A stretch of DNA of 5,448 nt, from positions 1-5,448 of the forward strand of contig CAJGDT010000118.1 of the NCBI GenBank assembly GCA_904502265.1. The letters are read 5' to 3'. The notes beneath the pieces were generated by a model, which worked only from the letters and a program-made list of their open reading frames with translations, was not told where the DNA came from and ran no database searches. The DNA is from an uncultured Barnesiella sp. (GTDB lineage Bacteria > Bacteroidota > Bacteroidia > Bacteroidales > Barnesiellaceae_A). The translations under genes were made by a program, and so were the position numbers. Within the stretch, counting starts at the first letter, position 1, and each line of letters starts with the position of its first letter. This document shows, in pieces, positions 1-5,448 of this stretch.

Positions 1-3
1 CAT
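1..3 (-). other. Probable start codon of the next operon gene, cut by the window edge
   Basis: On the minus strand the gcvPB stop TAA is followed by TCT and then ATG, which is the last complete codon in the window. A 3-base gap fits the tight packing of the genes before it, so this ATG is probably the start of a further co-transcribed gene. Only the start codon is visible, so no product can be read. By pathway logic the missing L-protein (dihydrolipoyl dehydrogenase, lpdA) is a reasonable candidate, but that is a guess from context. The ATG could also be a chance triplet. Confidence 0.45.
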
Positions 4-6
4 AGA

Positions 7-1473
7 TTATTCGGCTTGGTTTTTCAACTCAGTATAAGTGAGGATGGGGTTCTTAGCCGCTGTAGTCTCGTCAAGACGACGCACAGGAGTATTGTGGGGT
101 GCTGACTTCAACTCTTCGGGCATAGTACGTGCCTCCTCGGCAATCTTCTTCATGATAGAGATAAACTCGGTAATAGTCTCAAGCGACTCGGTCTCAGTAG
201 GCTCGATCATGATTGATTGGTGGAACAACAAGGGGAAGTAGATTGTGGGAGCGTGGTAGCCATAGTCGAGCAAACGTTTGGCGATATCGAGGGTAGTTAC
301 ACCTGTAGATGTATCGGCCAAACCATCGAATACGAACTCGTGCTTGCACAAGGTATCGATAGGCAACTTATAGCCGCCCTTCAACTCTTCCTTGATATAG
401 TTTGCGTTGAGAGTAGCCAAAGGACCGGCATAGCGGATATTCTCCTTACCCAAAGAGAGAACATAAGTATAAGCACGTTGCAATACACCATAGTTACCCA
501 AGAAGCCCGATACTTGACCTATAGCTTCAGGACCATTGTATATCTCGTATCGACCCTCGGCATTGCGAATAACGCGAGGACTGGGCAAGTACTCGGTAAG
601 GTGAGCTGCCACACCTACTGCACCCGAACCGGGACCACCACCACCGTGGGGAGTTGAGAAGGTCTTGTGCAAGTTGAGGTGAAGAATATCAAATCCCATA
701 TCACCGGGACGGCAACGACCCAACAAGGGGTTCATGTTAGCACCATCGTAGTAGAGCAAACCACCACAGTCGTGTACCATCTGAGCAATCTCGAGAATGC
801 GAGTCTCAAACAAGCCCAATGTATTGGGGTTGGTCATCATGATACCGGCAATAGTATCATCGAGTACCGAGCGCAACGACTCAATATCGATAGTACCATC
901 GGGGCGAGATTTTACCTCTACAACATCCAATCCACACACTGCAGCACTGGCAGGGTTAGTACCGTGAGCGCTATCAGGAACGATAACTTTGGTACGTTTT
1001 ACATCACCACGCAAGAGGTGGTATTGACGCATAATCATCAAGCCTGTGAGCTCACCGTGAGCACCTGCAAAGGGGTTGAGAGTACACTCGGCCATACCTG
1101 TAATGGTGGCAAGCGAACGATTCAACTCGTAGTAGAGTTCAAGTGCACCTTGAGTAGTCTCAACGGGTTGTAGGGGGTGAAGATTCTTAAAGCCGTTAAG
1201 AGCGGCCATCTCATCATTGATTTTGGGGTTGTACTTCATGGTACAGCTACCGAGGGGGTAGAAACCGGTATCAACACCAAAGTTCATATTTGACAAGTTG
1301 GTATAGTGACGTACCACGCCCAACTCATCTACTTGGGGTAAGCCAGTGTCGGTAGTACGACGCAAACCCTCGGGAATGTCACAAGTGTGCTGTGCCCATG
1401 GGTTGCGGGGAAGCGAGTAGCCTATACGTCCCTCTTTCGATAATTCGAAAACTAATCTATCGTAGTATTTCAT
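7..1473 (-). CDS. gcvPB: Glycine dehydrogenase (decarboxylating) subunit 2, PLP-binding C-terminal half of split P-protein
   Basis: This is the catalytic beta subunit of the P-protein. With GcvPA it decarboxylates glycine on pyridoxal phosphate and passes the aminomethyl group to the lipoyl arm of GcvH, in the cytoplasm. The 488-residue length matches the family (roughly 470-490). Visible motifs, in order, are FELSKEGRIGYSLP at 9-22, PLGSCTMKYNP at 73-83, PDSAHGTNPASA at 166-177, YYDGANMNPLLGR at 241-253 and the glycine-rich cofactor segment LHKTFSTPHGGGGPG at 268-282. Lys270 in that segment is the expected Schiff-base lysine. The C-terminus carries the usual HNTPVRRLDE segment near 460-469. 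The ATG lies 2 bases after the gcvPA stop, so the two subunits are probably translationally coupled and made in equal amounts. No Shine-Dalgarno is seen; the leader ends in GTAACC. The gene is complete and no key residue is missing. The identification is very secure. Confidence 0.97.
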   Translation of the reverse strand: MKYYDRLVFELSKEGRIGYSLPRNPWAQHTCDIPEGLRRTTDTGLPQVDELGVVRHYTNLSNMNFGVDTGFYPLGSCTMKYNPKINDEMAALNGFKNLHPLQPVETTQGALELYYELNRSLATITGMAECTLNPFAGAHGELTGLMIMRQYHLLRGDVKRTKVIVPDSAHGTNPASAAVCGLDVVEVKSRPDGTIDIESLRSVLDDTIAGIMMTNPNTLGLFETRILEIAQMVHDCGGLLYYDGANMNPLLGRCRPGDMGFDILHLNLHKTFSTPHGGGGPGSGAVGVAAHLTEYLPSPRVIRNAEGRYEIYNGPEAIGQVSGFLGNYGVLQRAYTYVLSLGKENIRYAGPLATLNANYIKEELKGGYKLPIDTLCKHEFVFDGLADTSTGVTTLDIAKRLLDYGYHAPTIYFPLLFHQSIMIEPTETESLETITEFISIMKKIAEEARTMPEELKSAPHNTPVRRLDETTAAKNPILTYTELKNQAE

Positions 1474-1475
1474 GG

Positions 1476-2804
1476 TTACAGTGTATTAATGACATTAATC
1501 AAACGGTCTATCTCTTCGGGAGTGCGACGTTCGGTCACGCAGAACGATACGTAGCCCTCTTCGGTTTGCAATGCACCGAAGATACCCTCACGGAGCAATG
1601 CCTCTTGCAACTCGGCCACGGGCAAGGTTGTGTTGAGCACAAACTCTTTCAAGAAGGGTTTGTCAAACACGGGAGTAAACTTACCTGTAGCAATCAAGCG
1701 ATTGTACAACTCGTGAGCACCACCATAGCTCATCTCATTTACCTCTTTGAGACCACGAGGACCCATCAATGCGAGATAAATGGTTACATACAACGACATG
1801 AGCGATTGGTTAGAACAAATGTTACTTGTAGCTTTCTCACGACGGATGTGTTGCTCGCGAGCTTGCAATGTGAGTACAAATGCACGCTTACCATCGACAT
1901 CGCGAGTAGCACCTACCACACGTCCGGGCAACTTACGTACATGCTCTTTCTTACATGCCAAGAAACCTACATACGGGCCACCATAGTTCATGGGCATACC
2001 CAATGTTTGACCATCACCGCAAGCAATATCAGCACCCCACTCACCGGGAGTCTTAACTACAGCGAGTGCCGAAGGATCGGCATACACCATAAAGAGGGCC
2101 TTTTGCTCGTGCATAGCATCGGCAAAACCGGTAAAGTCTTCGATGATACCATACTTATTGATAGCGGGAACCAACAAACCAGCTACATCACCGGCAGCAA
2201 GCTCAGCCTTAACAGCCTCGAGCGATGTTGCACCATCAACATGAGCAAGAGTTGTGATATTGATACCACGATACTTGGCATAAGTATCTATAACACGACG
2301 TACGTTGACGGGCAATGTATCGGCCACAAGTACGCGAGTTTTCTTACGAGTAGAAGCAAGAGCCATCATCACAGCCTCGGCAGCAGCAGTAGGGCCATCA
2401 TACATAGAGGCATTGCTACAATCCATACCGGTAAGAGATGCTATCATGCTTTGGAACTCAAAGATGTAGCGCAATGTACCTTGTGAAATCTCAGCTTGGT
2501 AGGGAGTGTATGCAGTGATAAACTCAGAGCGTTGCAACAAATAAGGTATTACCGAGGGAGCATAGTGATCATAAGCACCTGCACCGGCAAACACAGTAAG
2601 GTTGCGGTTGCGGCTCTCCAAGTCGGCAAAGCGACGACGTATTTCCTCCTCGCTATATGCCGAGGGAAGGTCATACTCTTTGTCATCCGAGAAGAATACT
2701 TCTTTGGGGATATCGGCATAAAGATCGTCGAGCGACTTCATGCCGATACGTGCCAACATAGCTTGTATATCTTCCTCGGTATGGGGAAAATATGAAAAAC
2801 TCAT
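1476..2804 (-). CDS. gcvPA: Glycine dehydrogenase (decarboxylating) subunit 1, N-terminal half of split P-protein
   Basis: This is the alpha subunit of the two-chain P-protein. It has the aminotransferase-like fold, lacks the PLP lysine and pairs with GcvPB to form the active site. The chosen start gives 442 residues, close to the roughly 440-450 usual for GcvPA, and begins MSFSYFPHTEEDIQAML, the typical family N-terminus. The same frame is open upstream to an ATG at 2858, but that would add an 18-residue tail unlike the family and overlap gcvH by 41 bases, so 2804 is preferred. Conserved segments are YTPYQAEISQGTLRYIFEFQ near 99-118, MYDGPTAAAEA at 134-144, GEWGADIACGDGQTLG near 254-269, NYGGPYVGF at 273-281 and REQHIRREKATSNICSNQ near 316-333. 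The gap to gcvH is 13 bases and the gap to gcvPB is 2 bases. No Shine-Dalgarno is seen. The gene is complete, with no frameshift. Confidence 0.96.
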   Translation of the reverse strand: MSFSYFPHTEEDIQAMLARIGMKSLDDLYADIPKEVFFSDDKEYDLPSAYSEEEIRRRFADLESRNRNLTVFAGAGAYDHYAPSVIPYLLQRSEFITAYTPYQAEISQGTLRYIFEFQSMIASLTGMDCSNASMYDGPTAAAEAVMMALASTRKKTRVLVADTLPVNVRRVIDTYAKYRGINITTLAHVDGATSLEAVKAELAAGDVAGLLVPAINKYGIIEDFTGFADAMHEQKALFMVYADPSALAVVKTPGEWGADIACGDGQTLGMPMNYGGPYVGFLACKKEHVRKLPGRVVGATRDVDGKRAFVLTLQAREQHIRREKATSNICSNQSLMSLYVTIYLALMGPRGLKEVNEMSYGGAHELYNRLIATGKFTPVFDKPFLKEFVLNTTLPVAELQEALLREGIFGALQTEEGYVSFCVTERRTPEEIDRLINVINTL

Positions 2805-2817
2805 AGTAGGGCGTGGA

Positions 2818-3204
2818 TTAGTGTTCGTTAGCGCAGAAAGCCTCATAAGCAGCAGCATCCATCAAGCCTTCGAGCTCGGCTGCATCGCTCATCTCTACTT
2901 TCATAATCCAGTTCTCAAAAGCATTCTCGTTGATAAGTTCGGGGCTATCCTCGAGAGCTTCGTTAATCTCAACAACAGTACCGCTAACGGGAGAGATAAG
3001 GTCGCTGGCAGCTTTTGTACTTTCTACTGCACCAAAATCCTCTTCTTTAGCTACTTCATCATCAACCTCGGGCATATCAACATACACGATGTTACCCAAT
3101 GCGTGTTGTGCATAGTCGGTGATACCTACAATAGCGATATTACCTTCAACTTTTACCCATTCGTGTGATTCGCTGTAATACAGACCATTCAATACTGTGC
3201 TCAT
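2818..3204 (-). CDS. gcvH: Glycine cleavage system H protein (lipoyl carrier)
   Basis: GcvH is the small mobile carrier of the complex. Its lipoylated lysine shuttles the aminomethyl group from the P-protein to the T-protein and is then reoxidised by the L-protein. The 128-residue length is normal for the family. The N-terminal part has the expected YYSESHEWV (9-17) and the IVGITDYAQHALGNIVYVD stretch near 25-43. The lipoyl site is VESTKAASDLISPVSG at 60-75, with Lys64 as the modified residue. The C-terminal NENAFENWIMKVE (92-104) corresponds to the conserved tail strand with its tryptophan. The ATG lies 50 bases after gcvT, the largest gap in the operon, preceded by an A-rich AT leader without a Shine-Dalgarno. 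The lplA gene at the head of the operon probably encodes the enzyme that lipoylates it; this is inferred from context. The identification is secure. Confidence 0.97.
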   Translation of the reverse strand: MSTVLNGLYYSESHEWVKVEGNIAIVGITDYAQHALGNIVYVDMPEVDDEVAKEEDFGAVESTKAASDLISPVSGTVVEINEALEDSPELINENAFENWIMKVEMSDAAELEGLMDAAAYEAFCANEH

Positions 3205-3205
3205 A

Positions 3206-3217
3206 ATATTTTTGTTT
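3206..3217 (-). repeat. 12-base direct repeat, copy next to the gcvH start
   Basis: On the minus strand this reads AAACAAAAATAT, identical to the copy at 3229-3240, with start points 23 bases apart. It ends just before the T that precedes the gcvH ATG. The sequence is of low complexity, so the repeat could have arisen by chance in an AT-rich gap. Confidence 0.45.
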
Positions 3218-3228
3218 TTAAAGATTAG

Positions 3229-3240
3229 ATATTTTTGTTT
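3229..3240 (-). repeat. 12-base direct repeat, upstream copy in the gcvT-gcvH gap
   Basis: This is a perfect second copy of AAACAAAAATAT (minus strand), lying midway between the gcvT stop and the gcvH start. A 23-base offset is about two helical turns, which would suit a dimeric regulator, but the A-rich composition makes a chance or slippage origin just as likely. Confidence 0.4.
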
Positions 3241-3254
3241 ATTTAGGTTTAGAA

Positions 3255-4355
3255 TTATTTTTTATATTTGGCTTCGTAGAAACGACGTTTGCAGATAGTG
3301 CCTTTGAAAGTTTTCTTGCGGATGCGCACCTCTACCTCGCTACCCATAGCAGCATACTCTTTGTCAACAAGTGCCACACATACGCTCTTGTCGCAAGAGA
3401 TTGAGCGATAACCGGTTGTTACGCGACCAACTACCTTACCGTCAACTTCTACTTCATACTCAGCGCGGGGAATTGCCTTGTCGTGGAGTTCGATACCTAC
3501 CGATTTGCGAGTTACGCCTTCGGCTTTTTGACGAGCGCAAGCCTCTTTACCCAAGAAGTCGTTCTCCTTGTCGAGTTTTACGAACATGCTCAAGCCGGCC
3601 TCAACGGGAGTGATGTCAACATCAATCTCATGGCCATAGAGAGGCAAACCTGCTTCGAAGCGCAATGTATCGCGACAACCAAGACCGCAAGCTGCTACCT
3701 TACCTTCGTCATAAAGTTTATCCCACAATGCCAAGATTGTTTCGTGGTCGGCATAGAACTCATAACCATCCTCACCGGTGTAACCTGTGCGGCTGGCAAT
3801 GAGATAGTGGCCATTGTACTCCAACTCCTTGAATGTATAGAACTCGAGGTCGGCAACGGGCAAGCCCAACAAGTTAACAGCTACGTTCTCGGCGTTAGGA
3901 CCTTGAAGTGCTATTTGAGCTACATCATCCGATGCATTCTCTACTTTTACGTCGAAACCTTCACTTTGCTCACGCACCCATTGGTAGTCCTTAGCAATGT
4001 TCGATGCATTGACAACGAGGAGGAAAGTATTCTCGGCTTGCATGCGATACACGAGCAAGTCATCTACTACACCACCGGTAGGATAGAGCATAAAACCATA
4101 GAGCACCTTGCCCACGGGCATACCGGCTACTTGGTTCGAGAAGATATAGTTTACAAATTTTTCGGCATCGGGACCTGATACATAAATTTCGCCCATGTGC
4201 GATACGTCAAACATACCTACATTGTTGCGAACAGCTTCGTGTTCCTCAATGATAGAAGTATATTGAATAGGCATCATATAGCCTGCAAAGGGGCTCATTT
4301 GTGCTTTTAGAGCCACGTGTTTGTCATAAAGACAGGTTTTCAATAGATTGTCCAT
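3255..4355 (-). CDS. gcvT: Glycine cleavage system T protein (aminomethyltransferase)
   Basis: GcvT takes the aminomethyl group from lipoyl-GcvH, releases ammonia and forms 5,10-methylenetetrahydrofolate. The 366-residue length is normal. The start is supported by the typical opening LLKTCLYDKHVALKAQMSPF. Conserved features are FDVSHMGEIYVSG (49-61), GGVVDDLLVYR (94-104, containing the aspartate pair Asp98-Asp99 where the family's catalytic aspartate lies), LQGPNA (150-155), SRTGYTGEDGYE (188-199) and GLGCRDTLRFEAGLPLYGHE (224-243), followed by the C-terminal barrel domain. One oddity is the C-terminal segment TTGYRSISCDKSV (313-325), where many GcvT proteins have TSG..SP(T/S). The protein also ends KRRFYEAKYKK instead of the common (L/P)PF(V/Y/R)K ending. 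From memory this resembles a Clostridia-type branch of the family. The gene starts 12 bases after lplA, with leader AAAACCTT and no Shine-Dalgarno. Confidence 0.96.
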   Translation of the reverse strand: MDNLLKTCLYDKHVALKAQMSPFAGYMMPIQYTSIIEEHEAVRNNVGMFDVSHMGEIYVSGPDAEKFVNYIFSNQVAGMPVGKVLYGFMLYPTGGVVDDLLVYRMQAENTFLLVVNASNIAKDYQWVREQSEGFDVKVENASDDVAQIALQGPNAENVAVNLLGLPVADLEFYTFKELEYNGHYLIASRTGYTGEDGYEFYADHETILALWDKLYDEGKVAACGLGCRDTLRFEAGLPLYGHEIDVDITPVEAGLSMFVKLDKENDFLGKEACARQKAEGVTRKSVGIELHDKAIPRAEYEVEVDGKVVGRVTTGYRSISCDKSVCVALVDKEYAAMGSEVEVRIRKKTFKGTICKRRFYEAKYKK

Positions 4356-4367
4356 AAGGTTTTGTTA

Positions 4368-5351
4368 TTAATTGGTTTCTGTAAATATTATCTCTATAAG
4401 GTTGTCAGTTGTCATATCTTTAATATATGTGTCGAGGTCAAAGTTGTTCAATGCTTCACGCATCGCTTCGCGCTCAAAGGGCTTGCCTCGCAATAGTTCG
4501 TTCAGCTCTTGCGCATACTCTCGTAACACAAAAAAGTCACCCTTAAGTTCCACTTGCTCTATAAGTCCGTGACGGAGGTCTATCTCCACACCCAACTCTC
4601 CTGCTTCGCAGTGGCGCATGCCTGAGTTGAAGCTATAACGTGGATTGCGACCATATATAAAATCGTCATCAAGGTATGTCTGCTCAATGGCTTCGATTGC
4701 AACAATCTCCTCGTCGGTAAGCATGCGTTCGCCATCACATAAGGTATCTATCATGTGCTTCTTGAAATCCTCGATACTCATATCGGTATGCTCGACAAGG
4801 TTGGTAACACGTTGACGAACAGATGCCACACCTTTACTTTGCAACTTCTTATTGGAGGGTGTAATGGCATTTTCAAGATGATCGAAATTGACATCGAAGA
4901 GCATGGTACCATGCACGATACTGCGACCGGGGAGTTGATAAAAAGCATTACCCGACACCTTGCGACCATCGACCAGAATATCGTTACGACCCGACACTTG
5001 TGCTCCAATACCGGCTTTTTGCATCGCATAGGCTATGCGTCGCATATAGGTATCGAAAACAAAACCTACCGAGTCGCCGTCCTTGATATACGACAGCATG
5101 ATATTACCCATATCGGCATATACACAGCCACCACCGCTCTTGCGACGGAATATAGCAATATCATTCTCCTTGCAATAAGGTAGATTTATCTCAGCTTCAA
5201 GTACTTGATTACGACCAAAGATGACAGTAGGAGTAACTTGCCACATAAAAAAACACTCCTTCTCATCAAGACAGCGCGCCACATACTCCTCCATTGCCAA
5301 ATAGAAGACCAGCCTGCGCGGACGATTGTCGGGTAAAATGATGTGTTTCAT
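4368..5351 (-). CDS. lplA: Lipoate-protein ligase A
   Basis: The enzyme activates free lipoate with ATP to lipoyl-AMP and transfers it to the lysine of a lipoyl domain; here the obvious target is GcvH, two genes downstream. The 327-residue length fits the two-domain E. coli-type LplA (338 residues). The catalytic domain shows FGRNQ (45-49), the lipoate-site motif RRKSGGGCVYADMGN (69-83), GRNDILVDGRKVSGNAF (121-137) with Lys131 as the expected lipoyl-adenylate-binding lysine, HGTMLFDVNFDHL (147-159) and KGVASVRQRVTNL (173-185). Residues from about 235 to 325 would be the C-terminal accessory domain, so this looks like a self-contained ligase and not a bipartite LplA/LplB form. It is the first gene after the likely promoter, with a short leader and no Shine-Dalgarno. 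Octanoyltransferase LipB is excluded by the motifs. A LipL/LipM-type transferase is less likely because those lack the accessory domain. Confidence 0.93.
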   Translation of the reverse strand: MKHIILPDNRPRRLVFYLAMEEYVARCLDEKECFFMWQVTPTVIFGRNQVLEAEINLPYCKENDIAIFRRKSGGGCVYADMGNIMLSYIKDGDSVGFVFDTYMRRIAYAMQKAGIGAQVSGRNDILVDGRKVSGNAFYQLPGRSIVHGTMLFDVNFDHLENAITPSNKKLQSKGVASVRQRVTNLVEHTDMSIEDFKKHMIDTLCDGERMLTDEEIVAIEAIEQTYLDDDFIYGRNPRYSFNSGMRHCEAGELGVEIDLRHGLIEQVELKGDFFVLREYAQELNELLRGKPFEREAMREALNNFDLDTYIKDMTTDNLIEIIFTETN

Positions 5352-5374
5352 AGGTTCTTAAGGTTAACAACTTT

Positions 5375-5406
5375 CAAAGATACACATCTTTTTTTTGTAA
5401 ACCATA
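5375..5406 (-). promoter_or_regulatory. Likely Bacteroidota-type promoter of the lplA-gcv operon
   Basis: On the minus strand TATCTTTG (5382 to 5375) matches the Bacteroidota -7 consensus TAnnTTTG at every fixed position. Twenty bases upstream lies TATG (5406 to 5403), a 3-of-4 match to the -33 box TTTG, and the 20-base spacing is within the accepted 19-21. The spacer contains a run of eight A. Transcription would begin around 5368-5371, giving a leader of about 17-20 bases before the lplA ATG. That is too short for a glycine riboswitch. The consensus is established knowledge; its use here is inferred. Confidence 0.65.
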
Positions 5407-5417
5407 AGAAAGGTTCG

Positions 5418-5432
5418 TTTTTTTTCTTTTTT
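5418..5432 (-). promoter_or_regulatory. A-tract upstream of the operon promoter
   Basis: Read on the minus strand this is six A, a G and eight A, ending about 11 bases upstream of the proposed -33 box. Such tracts bend DNA and can act as UP-like elements that strengthen a promoter. The position fits that role, but low-complexity A/T runs are common between genes, so this is only suggestive. Confidence 0.35.
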
Positions 5433-5448
5433 CGCAAATATTAGGTGC

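Larger units (their letters stand above)
3205..3254 (-). other. AT-rich gcvT-gcvH spacer
   Basis: This 50-base gap is the only sizeable space inside the operon and is almost entirely A and T. Read on the minus strand it contains two copies of AAACAAAAATAT, the second ending one base before the gcvH ATG. I see no stable hairpin, no Shine-Dalgarno and only a poor match to the Bacteroidota -7 box (AATCTTTA, 6 of 8 positions, no -33 partner). It may act as an unstructured A-rich translation leader that raises GcvH output; this is inference. Confidence 0.5.

Noticed and set aside
1392..2486. A 364-codon open frame on the plus strand opposite gcvPA
   Set aside because: It lies fully antisense to a clear gcvPA gene and the start of gcvPB. 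Its translation is rich in Cys, Thr, His and Ser without any recognisable domain, as expected for a shadow frame.
2805..2858. An 18-residue N-terminal extension of gcvPA starting at 2858
   Set aside because: It would overlap gcvH by 41 bases and adds residues not typical of GcvPA, whereas the ATG at 2804 gives the normal family start.
3221..3234. Internal promoter before gcvH
   Set aside because: The best match to the Bacteroidota -7 box is AATCTTTA, wrong at two fixed positions, and no -33 TTTG lies at the right distance.
3483..4178. A 231-codon open frame on the plus strand opposite gcvT
   Set aside because: Antisense to a well-conserved gcvT; it has no plausible protein features and no promoter.
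4755..5183. Open frames on both strands inside lplA (142 codons plus, 83 codons minus)
   Set aside because: Both overlap the conserved catalytic domain of lplA in other frames and look like nothing known.
5361..5368. Palindrome GTTAAC (with neighbouring CTTAAG) just upstream of lplA, considered as an operator
   Set aside because: Six-base palindromes are too short and common to support an operator call without conservation in relatives.
5400..5432. Possible plus-strand terminator: AACC/GGTT stem followed by a T-run
   Set aside because: The stem is only 4 base pairs with an 8-base loop, and there is no plus-strand gene in the window for it to end.
5352..5448. Glycine riboswitch upstream of the operon
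   Set aside because: The visible upstream region is 97 bases, mostly A/T tracts, with a promoter match close to the start codon. No riboswitch-like paired core can be seen.

Overview
The window is one compact transcription unit on the minus strand that encodes most of the glycine cleavage system (glycine decarboxylase complex). In transcription order, from high to low coordinates, the genes are a lipoate-protein ligase (lplA), the T-protein aminomethyltransferase (gcvT), the lipoyl carrier H-protein (gcvH), and the two halves of a split P-protein, gcvPA and gcvPB. The gaps between genes are 12, 50, 13 and 2 bases. Three bases after the gcvPB stop codon there is an ATG at the very edge of the window, so the operon probably continues into another gene. 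The L-protein (dihydrolipoyl dehydrogenase) is not in the window and is a natural but unproven candidate for that gene.

The genes form a pathway. LplA would attach lipoate to Lys64 of GcvH. The GcvPA/GcvPB heterodimer, with its PLP lysine at GcvPB Lys270, decarboxylates glycine and loads the aminomethyl group onto the lipoyl arm. GcvT moves the one-carbon unit to tetrahydrofolate, giving 5,10-methylene-THF and ammonia. An L-protein encoded elsewhere, or just downstream, must reoxidise the lipoyl arm with NAD+. All parts look intact: no frameshift, truncation or lost catalytic residue was seen.

The organism looks like a member of the Bacteroidota, most likely Bacteroidales. None of the five start codons has a Shine-Dalgarno sequence; they follow A-rich or AACC-type leaders. 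The region upstream of lplA carries a Bacteroidota-type promoter (a perfect TAnnTTTG -7 box with a 3-of-4 match to the -33 TTTG box 20 bases away). The split P-protein and the C-terminal sequence of GcvT, however, look to me more like Firmicutes (Clostridia) versions than like the single-chain GcvP and the GcvT I associate with Bacteroides. That raises the possibility of an old horizontal acquisition of the operon; this is inference from memory of the families and was not tested.

Layout: 1-3, start codon of a further gene; 7-1473, gcvPB; 1476-2804, gcvPA; 2818-3204, gcvH; 3205-3254, AT-rich spacer with a 12-base direct repeat; 3255-4355, gcvT; 4368-5351, lplA; 5352-5448, promoter region. No RNA genes, CRISPR arrays, mobile elements or convincing terminators were seen. 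The plus strand carries only antisense shadow frames. I do not see an undescribed system here: this is a recognisable metabolic operon with a few features worth checking.
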